Source: JBJELF01 sp051879015 (GTDB taxonomy: Bacteria; Bacillota; Clostridia; Lachnospirales; Lachnospiraceae). Taken from it: a stretch of 64,000 nucleotides of DNA. Location: positions 1-64,000 of the forward strand of contig JBJELF010000040.1 in NCBI GenBank assembly GCA_051879015.1. The letters run 5' to 3'. The translations under genes were made by a program, and so were the position numbers. This document shows, in pieces, positions 8,492 to 16,686 of the stretch. How positions within the stretch are numbered: position 1 is the first letter of the stretch; each line of letters begins with the position of its first letter. Below the pieces are notes generated by a model. The model was not told the origin of the DNA, made no database searches, and saw only the letters and a list, made by a program, of their open reading frames with translations.

Positions 8492-9092
8492 TTTTTGGGA
8501 TTGCGTACACTGACGGTCATTCAAAATGCTGTGAAAAATGTAAAGAAAAATCGTGGTATTGACATTGATATCGACCATATTAATTTTGATGACAGGAAGG
8601 TCTTTGATTCTGTTGGTACAGGTAGATGTGAAGGTATTTTTCAATTAGAAAGTTCGGGCATGAAAAATTTCATGAAGGAATTAAGACCAGAAAATTTGGA
8701 AGATATCATAGCAGGTATTTCCCTGTATCGTCCAGGACCGATGGAGTTTATTCCAAAGTATTTAAAAGGGAAAAATGCCAAGGATTCGATTCAGTATGAC
8801 TGTCCTCAGCTTGAGCCAATTTTGAAACCAACCTACGGGTGTATTATTTATCAAGAGCAGGTCATGCAAATTGTTCGTGATTTGGCGGGCTACACTCTTG
8901 GACGAAGCGATTTGGTGCGCCGTGCCATGTCCAAGAAAAAAACAAAAGTTATGGAACAGGAACGCAAAAACTTTGTATACGGAAACGAGGCAGAGGGAGT
9001 CAGAGGCTGTGTTGCCAATGGCATTAGCGAGAAGACAGCCAATCAAATTTATGATGAAATGATTGATTTTGCAAAATATGCCTTTAATAAGT
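8492..9092 (+). CDS. dnaE: DNA polymerase III alpha subunit, exon 2 (residues 552-751)
   Basis: The exon begins FLGLRTLTVIQNAV, which directly follows the catalytic LLKMD of exon 1 in every DnaE. It continues through the fingers region (FQLESSGMKNFMKELRP, ISLYRPGPMEFIP, YQEQVMQI, GRSDLVRRAMSKKK). It ends with YAFNK and the first base of the next serine codon. It is 601 bases long: 200 codons plus one base, completed by exon 3. The apparent ATG at 8462 lies inside the intron and is not a start. Unspliced, the frame would end after eight intron-encoded residues. Confidence 0.93.
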
Positions 9093-10056
9093 GTTCGACC
9101 CGTTCTAGCTTTAAATAAACAAAGAGCTAGCACTCTTTTAGGAGTAAGAAACTAAAAATAGGAGAACTAATAATCTGATTGAGTGGAATGATGGAGTAAC
9201 GCCCTGAAACACTCTCCCTAATACTCCGACTGGCTACACAAGAGGAAACTCTAGTAGTTAGAAGTTCGGTGAAGTCGGCAGAAGTAAACCTAAACTGATT
9301 AAAAATCAAGAGTAACATTGGTACAAAAGAGCCTAGAGGATGCCTGTGTGAAAAAAGATATAATAAAGGCATGGTTTATGATATGCCGGGGGTCTACAAA
9401 ATACCTATGGTGAGAATGTCGTGGCATCTACACGGCTGACGAACCAGCGAATTTAAGAGTCTATATGAAGCTTATAGGGAAACCCATAAGGACGCAGATG
9501 CGTCGTTGGTGTGGATTAGTAAGAATTTTTGTTATGAAACTCCATACAGTGTTATAGGCACTGTCAAGCCAACAGGATCAGAGCTAGGCACCTAAGGGTA
9601 TATATGTACAGATAAGATTATTGGTACGGGGAAAGGTATCAGGCTGAGTTAATCGGTAAGTGGACGAAGAATAATAAGCCACTGAACTGGTGCCGAAAAG
9701 TAGAGGTCGCACCTATGAAATTTCTGTAATGGAAATGGAGGAATGGCCTCAAGTCGGTATAAGAATAATAGGATATTTAAGCACCTATAAAAATGCCAGA
9801 TGGGTTAATGATAAATCCATAGAAAGGAACACCACAAGGAGGAATTATTTCGCCAAAACGGAACAATTGCTTACAACCGTGTAACAAACAATTCAAAATA
9901 GGTGTTTTGTTAATCTCTATACCAACATGGATGAACTAGCATAGTTGTGTTGGTTGAATTCTATATCGATGGAACGCCGGATGCGCTGAAAGGTGCATGT
10001 CCGGTGTGGACCGGGGGAAAAACTGGAGATCACATCAAAGGTTTACCTATCGGTAT
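9093..10056 (+). mobile_element. Group II intron 2 in dnaE, with decayed reverse transcriptase
   Basis: This 964-nt insertion begins GTTCGACCC, one base different from the common GTGCGACCC, and ends ACCTATCGGTAT, closely matching the end of intron 1. Domain V is the 34-nt hairpin at 9974-10007, with ACGCCGG/CCGGTGT lower arms, a GT bulge and a GAAA tetraloop. GCTTAT at 9470-9475 can act as EBS1 for the exon end ATAAGT. Removal joins AAT-AAG-T to CT-CAT and gives the universally conserved FNKSHA. A scrap of reverse transcriptase remains at about 9826-9940. The junction could shift a base or two; the chosen one fits the frame, the 3' consensus and EBS1 together. Confidence 0.88.
9826..9943 (+). 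pseudogene. Reverse transcriptase remnant inside group II intron 2
   Basis: Bases 9826-9855 encode GTPQGGIISP, the signature of the group II intron maturase reverse transcriptase just before its YADD region. About 60 bases later, in another frame, there is NLYTNMDEL, which resembles the NIYL.ELD segment that normally follows directly. A TAG precedes the first motif in frame, and neither YADD, maturase nor endonuclease regions are present. The intron has therefore lost its own protein by deletion and frameshift. Confidence 0.75.
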
Positions 10057-11276
10057 CTCATGCTGCTGCTTATGCAGTGGTTGCCTATGAGACTGCCTGG
10101 CTCAAATATTATTATCCGGTAGAGTATATGGCAGCTTTGATGACTTCTGTGATTGAAAATGTGAGAAAAGTGTCAGATTATATGCAGACTTGCCGTCAGA
10201 TGGGCATTGAAATTTTGCCCCCAGACATCAATGAAGGACAGAGTGAGTTTTCCGTTCATGGTGATAAGATTCGATACGGTCTGTCCGCACTGAAAAGCCT
10301 GGGAAAATCTGTTATTGATTCTATAGTGGAGGAGCGAGAACAAAATGGCAAGTTTTTGACCCTCAAGGATTTTATCAGCCGCATGGAGGGCAAGGATATC
10401 AACAAGCGAGTGATTGAGAACCTGATTAAGGCTGGGGCTCTCGACAGTCTTCCTGGTAATCGTCGTCAGAAGGTGATGACTTACCCCAAAATGATGGAGC
10501 AAGTAACAAGAGAGCGCAAGGATAATGTGATTGGGCAAATGTCCCTGTTTGATTTTGTGGAGGAAGAAGATAAAAAGGACTTGGAGATTACCTTTCCTGA
10601 TGTGCCTGAATACGAGAAAAGCGAGCTGCTTGCTTTTGAGAAGGAAATCATGGGAATTTATGTCAGTGGACATCCTCTTGAGGATGATGTAGAATTATTA
10701 AAGAAAAATACCAACGCTGAAACAAAGATGCTGTGGGCAGATGAAGAGACTGGAGAGATTCTGTTAAAGGAAGGAATGACATGCCGCATTGGAGGTTTGA
10801 TTACAGATAAAACTGTGCGCCCTACCAAGAATAACCAGATGATGGCATTTTTTACATTGGAGGATATGAAAGGGAGCGTGGAAGTGGTGGTCTTTCCCAA
10901 AATTTACGAGAGATACCGGGGCTCCATTGAAATTGAGAAGAAAGTGCTGGTAGAAGGACGTGTTAGCCCGGGAACGGATGAGCAGGCAAAATTAGTTTGT
11001 GAAAAAATTATCCCATTTGAGGAGATCCCAAAACAGGTATGGATTCAGTTTGAGAACTTAGATGATTGGCAGCGACAGTCTGGATTTTTTCAGCAAATGT
11101 TGGTTGGAAAAAGAGGAAATGATCAGATTGTCATCTATATCAAAAATCCGAGGAGTTACAAGAAATTGCCGTCTTCCTGCAATATTTCTGCTACTAAAGA
11201 AAATATCGAAAATTTTGTGCAAAAATTTGGAAAAAGTAATGTGAAAGTTATAACAACTCCTATTGAAAATAAATAG
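10057..11276 (+). CDS. dnaE: DNA polymerase III alpha subunit, exon 3 (residues 752-1157)
   Basis: The exon supplies the C-terminal 406 residues, from HAAAYAVVAYETAWLKYYYP through the helix-hairpin-helix region (LKDFISRMEGKDINKRVIENLIKAGALD) and the OB fold (TCRIGGLITD...MMAFFTLEDMKGSVEVVVFP). The ATG-like start at 9993 is intron sequence. Added to exons 1 and 2 the protein is 1157 residues, normal for DnaE, with no missing or extra residues at either junction. It ends about 120 bases upstream of pfkA. In Firmicutes DnaE works with PolC and is essential in Bacillus subtilis, so loss of splicing should be deleterious; that is inference here. Confidence 0.93.
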
Positions 11277-11400
11277 AAAATAGGCTAAAATAAGACTGAT
11301 CGCTTTATAGTGCGTTATATGAAACATTATAATGGTTCTGTCAGCGAAACATCATATAACAAAACTAGACGGAATAAAAGACAAATGGAGGAAATTGATT

Positions 11401-12378
11401 ATGGCAAACGCAGTTAGTACAATTGGTGTTTTGACAAGTGGTGGAGATGCACCTGGAATGAATGCCGCAATTCGTGCTGTAGTGAGAGTTGCTCTTGCAA
11501 AAGGACTGAAAGTAAAGGGTATTATGAGAGGTTATGCAGGTCTGTTGAATGAAGAAATCATTGATATGGATGCCAACAGTGTATCCGACATCATTCAGCG
11601 TGGTGGTACGATTCTTTATACTGCAAGATGTTCTGAGTTTCGCACGGAGGATGGTCAGAAACGTGGTGCAGAGATTTGCAGAAAATATGGCATTGATGGT
11701 TTAGTTGTCATTGGCGGAGATGGTTCTTTCAATGGTGCAGCAAAGCTTGCAAACTTAGGTATCAATACCATTGGACTTCCAGGTACTATTGACTTGGATA
11801 TTGCATGTACTGAGTACACAATCGGATTTGATACGGCTATCAATACCGCTATGGAGGCAATTGATAAGATTCGTGATACTTCTGCATCCCATGAGCGCTG
11901 TTCGATTATCGAGGTAATGGGAAGAAGTGCTGGTTATATCGCATTGTGGTGTGGTATTTCTACAGGCGCCGAGGCCATTTTACTTCCAGAGCGTTATGAC
12001 GGAGATGAGCAGGCTATTATCAACCGTATTATTGAGAGTCGTAAGAGAGGCAGAAGACATCATATTATTGTCAATGCGGAAGGTGTAGGTCATTCTTCCA
12101 GCATGGCAAAGCGTATTGAGGCAGCTACTGGCATTGAAACTCGTGCGACTATTTTAGGACATATGCAAAGAGGCGGCAGTCCAACTTGTCAGGATAGAAT
12201 GCATGCTTCTATTATGGGTGCGAGAGCAGTGGAACTTCTCTGTGAAGGCAAGTCGAACCGTGTTGTTGGCTATCAGAATGGTGAGTATGTAGACTACGAC
12301 ATCATTGAGGCATTGCAGATGAAGAAGGATATCTCTGACTATCAGTATCAGATCAGTAAGTTATTGATTAGACAGTAA
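11401..12378 (+). CDS. pfkA: 6-phosphofructokinase
   Basis: The enzyme phosphorylates fructose 6-phosphate in glycolysis. The product is 325 residues from the ATG at 11401, which has GGAGG about nine bases upstream; an in-frame ATG at 11332 would add a non-homologous tail. Motifs are GVLTSGGDAPGMNAAIRA, the ATP-type GGDGS (glycine rather than the aspartate of pyrophosphate-dependent enzymes) and MGRSAGYIAL. The catalytic loop reads GTIDLDIACTEYTIGFDTA: leucine replaces the asparagine of the usual TIDND, while both aspartates are retained. A second paralogue elsewhere is possible. Confidence 0.93.
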   Translation: MANAVSTIGVLTSGGDAPGMNAAIRAVVRVALAKGLKVKGIMRGYAGLLNEEIIDMDANSVSDIIQRGGTILYTARCSEFRTEDGQKRGAEICRKYGIDGLVVIGGDGSFNGAAKLANLGINTIGLPGTIDLDIACTEYTIGFDTAINTAMEAIDKIRDTSASHERCSIIEVMGRSAGYIALWCGISTGAEAILLPERYDGDEQAIINRIIESRKRGRRHHIIVNAEGVGHSSSMAKRIEAATGIETRATILGHMQRGGSPTCQDRMHASIMGARAVELLCEGKSNRVVGYQNGEYVDYDIIEALQMKKDISDYQYQISKLLIRQ

Positions 12379-12398
12379 TTATCAAATAGACGGGATAG

Positions 12399-13196
12399 AT
12401 GATGGACAAGATTACAACGAGCAATCACTCAAAAGTACGTTATGTGATGCAGCTGCAAAAAAAGTCAAAGACAAGGCGCGAAGAAAGCATGTTCATTGTG
12501 GAAGGACCGAAAATGTTTCAAGAGCTTCCGAAGGAGCGTATGGTTATGTGTTTTGTCTCAGAGAGTTTTGCTAAAAAACAGGAAAATTTGTCCTTGCTGA
12601 AGGATATTTCTTATGAGGTGGTAAAGGATAGTGTTTTTGAAGATATGTCGGATACCAAAACTCCTCAGGGAATTTTGGCGGTGGCAAAGCAATTTTCTTA
12701 TACTTTAGATTCCATGCTTCAGAGAAAGGATGCTCATCTCTTGATTTTAGAGACCATTCAGGACCCAGGCAATCTGGGGACTATGATTCGGGCAGGTGAG
12801 GCAGCTGGCATTACAGGCGTGATTATGAATCGGGAGACAGTAGATATTTACAATCCCAAGACTATTCGCTCTACTATGGGCTCGCTCTACCGTGTTCCTT
12901 TTTATTGTACCGATTCTTTGGAGGAGACCATTCAGGCAGTAAAAGCGGCAGGAATTTCTACCTATGCAGCTCATTTAAGTGCAGCGCAATCCTATGATGG
13001 AATGGATTATCGAAAGCCGACGGCCTTTTTGATAGGAAACGAGGCAAATGGATTGAGTGATTCTATCGCTCAATTGGCCAGTGCCTATATTAAGATTCCT
13101 ATGAAAGGACACTCGGAGTCTCTCAATGCAGCCATAGCAGCATCTGTGTTAATGTTTGAGGCGGCAAGACAAAGAAGAATGTTTGGTGATGTCTGA
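12399..13196 (+). CDS. TrmH/SpoU-family RNA 2'-O-methyltransferase
   Basis: The 265-residue protein has the two-part structure of SpoU methyltransferases. The N-terminal substrate-binding part has the FIVEGPKMFQE motif. The C-terminal SPOUT knot carries the three signatures: LETIQDPGNLGTMIRAGEAAG, FLIGNEANGLS and IPMKGHSESLNAAIAASVLMFEA. These proteins methylate ribose in rRNA or tRNA using S-adenosylmethionine; the target base cannot be deduced. It follows pfkA by 20 bases and may be co-transcribed. Either of the two adjacent ATGs (12399 or 12402) could be the start, since the Shine-Dalgarno is weak. Confidence 0.9.
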   Translation: MMDKITTSNHSKVRYVMQLQKKSKTRREESMFIVEGPKMFQELPKERMVMCFVSESFAKKQENLSLLKDISYEVVKDSVFEDMSDTKTPQGILAVAKQFSYTLDSMLQRKDAHLLILETIQDPGNLGTMIRAGEAAGITGVIMNRETVDIYNPKTIRSTMGSLYRVPFYCTDSLEETIQAVKAAGISTYAAHLSAAQSYDGMDYRKPTAFLIGNEANGLSDSIAQLASAYIKIPMKGHSESLNAAIAASVLMFEAARQRRMFGDV

Positions 13197-13539
13197 AAAG
13201 CAGGCAAGTCAATTTAGGATGACTGAAGTTTGATTGGCGGATTTTATGATTCTGTGTAGCATAATATTCGCCAATTATTTTCTGTGCTTGTGTCAACTGC
13301 CCATTACTTAATATCCAAAGGACACAGGCGGCACAAGGTTTTTGTTTTTGGATTGAGGGAGCACAAAGTGCGAAGCAATTCATAGCTATCAAGAGGTCAG
13401 AATACCTTTTGGCCTCAACATCATGTGATGGAATCACTGTAAAAAAATAAATAAAAAACTGACCAAAAATAGAGTATAATAATCTATATGAAGAATGTGG
13501 ACTTTTAAAATCAATATGAAAAGAAAGAGAGGCTGAGAA
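13197..13539. other. Gene-free interval with repeat modules and promoter region
   Basis: This 343-base interval carries a GGATTG...CAATT hairpin module (13350-13381) and a dispersed palindromic repeat (13387-13424). An AT-rich promoter-like stretch with TATAAT (13476-13481) lies 58 bases before the acyltransferase gene. The open frame on the minus strand across this region consists largely of repeat sequence and lacks a ribosome binding site. Confidence 0.5.
13350..13424. repeat. Dispersed palindromic repeat, copy 3, with GCGAAGCAAT module
   Basis: A left module, GGATTGAGGGAGCACAAAGT followed by GCGAAGCAATT, resembles the one at 47196-47227. It leads into TATCAAGAGGTCAGAATACC and TTTTGGCCTCAACATCAT. 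The latter end is the standard GTTG-type terminus of the repeat family. Confidence 0.65.
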
Positions 13540-14964
13540 ATGGTTTTTTCGAGCTTATTGTTCGTATTTTTGTTTTTATTTTTTCATTTATGCCTGTACT
13601 ATTTGATTCCAGGTACTAAGGGGAAAAATATTGTATTATTGTTAAGTTCTTTGCTTTTTTATGCATGGGGTGGACCGAGATTTTTGATTTTGCTGGTATT
13701 TATGACTTGGGTAAGCTGGTTCTGTGCGAAACAGCTAGAGAAAGCAGAGCAGCAGGGAAAGAGAAAATTTTGGATAGTATGTGATGCCGTTATTTTGCTT
13801 GGTATGTTGTTTGTGTTTAAATATGCAGGCTTTGTGTGTGAGACAACCAATGCATTTTTTTCAGTACCGAAAGTGATTCCAGAAATTGTTCTGCCTATCG
13901 GTATTTCTTTTTATACTTTCCAATTATTGTCCTACACAGTAGATGTATATCGGGGTAAAGTAAAGGCACAGGAGAAATATTGGAAGTTGTTATTGTATTC
14001 GGGATTGTTTCATCAGTGTATTGCAGGACCTATTGTACGTTATGAGTGGGTGGAACAAGACATCGACCGCAGAACAGTAAATGCGGAGCAGATTTATCAG
14101 GGAATTCGAAGATTCTCTATTGGTTTGGCGAAGAAAGCGATTTTAGCGAATGGCTGTGCCAGTGTGGCAGATCAGCTTCTTCCATTGACTTTGGAGGCAG
14201 TGTCAGCTGTTTCACCGTCTGCCATATGGATTGGTATGTTATTTTATATGTTCCAGATTTATCTGGATTTTGCGGCTTATTCCGATATGGCGATTGGTAT
14301 GGGTAAGATGGTGGGATTTCGTTATCCAGAAAATTTCGATTATCCTTACATAGCACGTTCAGTGCAGGAGTTTTGGAGAAGATGGCATATTTCTCTGGGA
14401 AGTTTCTTCCGAGATTATGTGTATATTCCGTTAGGCGGAAGCCGCAGAGGTTTGGCAAGAACGATTATCAACACATTTATCGTGTGGGGGTTGACGGGCT
14501 TGTGGCATGGTGCCAGCTGGAACTATCTGTTGTGGGGATTGTATTTCTTCCTTTTCCTAACAATCGAGCGGTTGGGATGGGGAAAATGTTTGGAAAAAGT
14601 AAAACCGTTGGGACATATTTATCTTCTGGCAGTCATTTATTTCGGCTGGGTTCTTTTTAAATTTGAAGATTTTCAGGTGATGACTGCAGTATGGAAAAGA
14701 ATGTTCCATTTTGGAGAAACTTTCCTGTCACTGGAAGTTAGTACAATATTGAAAAATCAGTTGTATTTCATGATTATTTGTATTTTAGGCTCTACACCGT
14801 TATTCAAAGAGTTATGGAAAAAAATAACTGCAGTCAGTGAAGGAAAGGCATGGGGGATTGTGGTGGATTGCTTTGATATTTTAGTTCCTCCAGTATTATT
14901 GATTCTTTCCTTAATGGCATTGGCTGGAGACAGCTATAATCCATTTTTGTATTTTCAGTTTTAG
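13540..14964 (+). CDS. MBOAT family membrane O-acyltransferase (AlgI/DltB-like)
   Basis: The 474-residue polytopic membrane protein belongs to the MBOAT family, whose members move acyl groups, usually acetyl, across the membrane to extracellular polymers. The AlgI-type core is clear: YIPLGGSRRG, then GLWHGASWNYLLWGLYF containing the conserved catalytic histidine, and FWRRWHISL just before. The N-terminus has several hydrophobic helices and an LLSSLLFYAWGGP motif seen in AlgI relatives. The next gene starts 14 bases later and encodes an extracellular partner, so the two probably O-acetylate a surface polysaccharide or peptidoglycan. The substrate is not evident. Confidence 0.92.
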   Translation: MVFSSLLFVFLFLFFHLCLYYLIPGTKGKNIVLLLSSLLFYAWGGPRFLILLVFMTWVSWFCAKQLEKAEQQGKRKFWIVCDAVILLGMLFVFKYAGFVCETTNAFFSVPKVIPEIVLPIGISFYTFQLLSYTVDVYRGKVKAQEKYWKLLLYSGLFHQCIAGPIVRYEWVEQDIDRRTVNAEQIYQGIRRFSIGLAKKAILANGCASVADQLLPLTLEAVSAVSPSAIWIGMLFYMFQIYLDFAAYSDMAIGMGKMVGFRYPENFDYPYIARSVQEFWRRWHISLGSFFRDYVYIPLGGSRRGLARTIINTFIVWGLTGLWHGASWNYLLWGLYFFLFLTIERLGWGKCLEKVKPLGHIYLLAVIYFGWVLFKFEDFQVMTAVWKRMFHFGETFLSLEVSTILKNQLYFMIICILGSTPLFKELWKKITAVSEGKAWGIVVDCFDILVPPVLLILSLMALAGDSYNPFLYFQF

Positions 14965-14978
14965 AGGAGGCGAGAATC

Positions 14979-16400
14979 ATGAGAGACAAGAAAGCGAAAA
15001 TCGGGATTATTGTATTTGGACTTGTGTTTGCAGTAATTAGTATATTAGGATTAATGTTGCCCTTGCGTCCGCAGGTTTCTGAGCTGGAGAAGAGAGAATT
15101 GACAAAGTTTCCAGAGTTTACATGGGAAAGTTTCTGGGATGGAAGCTGGTGTTCTCAAGTTTCGCTCTGGTATGCAGATACCTTTCCTTATCGGGATATT
15201 TTGTTGAGTGCTAATGCTCAATTAAAGGAATTGTATGGAATACGCACCACGCAGCTTCATGGACAGTTGGGTACAGGGGACGAAATTCCAGATGTATCGG
15301 TTCCTTCGTTGGAAGATAGTGAAGCGACAAAGTCGACTGAGGAGAGCAGTGCGGAGGAGACAGAGTCAACAGAAGAAACGGAATCAGTGGAATCAATCGA
15401 CGAGAGTTATTCTCAGGAAGAGACGGAAGAGAGCAGTACCTTTGCAGCAGAATCTACAGAAGACAATGAAACACCTTCTTCAGAGTCTCCTGCTGTGTTG
15501 GGAGAGAAGGTAGGAGCGATTTATTTAACGGGAAAGACTGCCTATGAGATTTATTACTTTTCTCGTGAAGCTGCCGATATTTATATAGAAGCAATCAATC
15601 AAGCGGCAGAAGAATTGGATGGAATAGCCAATGTATATGCGATGGTAGTGCCAACTTCCTTTGGCATTTATATAGATGAAAATACCCGCACAAGTTTGGA
15701 TGGCAGCAGTGAGCAGAAAGCGGAGTTGTATTTATTGGGTTCTCTGGACTCAAGAGTTAATTCAATTTATCTGTATGATGTCTTAAAGTCTCACAAAGAG
15801 GAATATATTTATTTTAGAACAGATCATCACTGGACTGCGGATGGAGCGTATTATGCCTATGAGCAATTTGCCAAGAAAAAAGGATGGACGCCGACCAAGC
15901 GAGAGGATTTGGAAAAGATGGAGTTTACTGGTTTTGCAGGTTCCTTCTATGCAGGCACAGAGCAAACGAAGATTTTGATGGATAATCCAGATACGATTAC
16001 CGCCTATGTGCCAAAAGGCACAAATTTGATGGAAATGACACAGAGTGATGGTTCCTCACTGAAATGGTATATCATCAATGATGTCACTCACTATAATCAT
16101 GGAAATAAGTACAGCTGCTTTATTGGAGGGGATAACCCGTTCACAGTAATTGAAAATCCAAAGATTAGCGATGGTTCCAGCTGTGTTGTGATTAAGGATT
16201 CCTTCGGAAATGCTTATGCTCCATATTTGGTAGATCATTATCAGACGGTATATGTCTTGGATTATCGGGCATACAAGGGTAACTTTATTGATTTTGTAAA
16301 GGATAATGAAGTGCAGGATGTCATATTTCTTCATAATTTATCTTCCTCCATTGGTTCTAAGTCGCAGATGGAAGTATTTTTATCAAAAATAGTAAATTAA
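14979..16400 (+). CDS. DHHW family extracellular protein, AlgJ/AlgX-like
   Basis: The 473-residue protein has one N-terminal membrane anchor (about residues 7-27) and an extracellular region. The DHHWTADGAYYAYE motif defines the DHHW family, related to the AlgX/AlgJ SGNH-type O-acetyltransferases. A further VIKDSFGNAYAPYL segment corresponds to the SGNH serine block. Between roughly residues 105 and 165 there is a low-complexity insert rich in Ser, Glu and Thr, likely a flexible linker. It follows the MBOAT gene with an AGGAGG site and should accept acyl groups from it for transfer to a glycan. A terminator lies after the gene. Confidence 0.87.
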   Translation: MRDKKAKIGIIVFGLVFAVISILGLMLPLRPQVSELEKRELTKFPEFTWESFWDGSWCSQVSLWYADTFPYRDILLSANAQLKELYGIRTTQLHGQLGTGDEIPDVSVPSLEDSEATKSTEESSAEETESTEETESVESIDESYSQEETEESSTFAAESTEDNETPSSESPAVLGEKVGAIYLTGKTAYEIYYFSREAADIYIEAINQAAEELDGIANVYAMVVPTSFGIYIDENTRTSLDGSSEQKAELYLLGSLDSRVNSIYLYDVLKSHKEEYIYFRTDHHWTADGAYYAYEQFAKKKGWTPTKREDLEKMEFTGFAGSFYAGTEQTKILMDNPDTITAYVPKGTNLMEMTQSDGSSLKWYIINDVTHYNHGNKYSCFIGGDNPFTVIENPKISDGSSCVVIKDSFGNAYAPYLVDHYQTVYVLDYRAYKGNFIDFVKDNEVQDVIFLHNLSSSIGSKSQMEVFLSKIVN

Positions 16401-16418
16401 AAAAATAGTAAATTAAAA

Positions 16419-16458
16419 AATAGGGAATTGAGATACTATATCTCAATTCCTTATTTTT
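16419..16458 (+). terminator. Rho-independent terminator of the MBOAT-DHHW operon
   Basis: A GGAATTGAGATA stem pairs with TATCTCAATTCC around a short loop, flanked by A-rich sequence before and TTATTTTT after. The A and T tracts would allow it to work on both strands. Confidence 0.85.
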
Positions 16459-16533
16459 GAGCTAAAAAAGATATTTTTTGCAAAAATTACGAAAAAAATG
16501 GCGAATATTCCCTTTAAAAAAAAGAAGAAATGC

Positions 16534-16562
16534 TTGACAAAATAAATATAAAATGATATTAT
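16534..16562 (+). promoter_or_regulatory. Sigma-A-type promoter for the SH3/3D protein
   Basis: TTGACA at 16534-16539 is separated by 17 bases from TATTAT at 16557-16562. This is a near-consensus promoter about 125 bases upstream of the gene. The long A/T-rich leader that follows shows no clear structure. Confidence 0.75.
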
Positions 16563-16686
16563 CAACATCGTAATAAAAATGTAACAAATTATTGTAAAAT
16601 CATAAAAAATGTAAAAAAATTGTAATTTCTGCTAAAATGGAAGAAGGAAAAGGAGAAATTATATTTTGTATCACATAGGAGGTTTT

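Noticed and set aside
9690..9884. 64-codon frame in intron 2
   Set aside because: It is an out-of-frame reading across the RT relic; the true relic motif GTPQGGIISP is in another frame.
9993..10056. Apparent start of a third dnaE fragment
   Set aside because: This is domain V-VI sequence of intron 2; DnaE homology begins exactly at the intron end.
5782..11276. Inteins as an explanation for the interrupted dnaE
   Set aside because: The insertions contain stop codons in all frames, no intein splicing blocks, and have RNA intron signatures instead.
13123..13437. 104-codon frame on the minus strand after the RNA methyltransferase gene
   Set aside because: Much of it runs through dispersed-repeat sequence, overlaps the convergent gene and lacks a Shine-Dalgarno.
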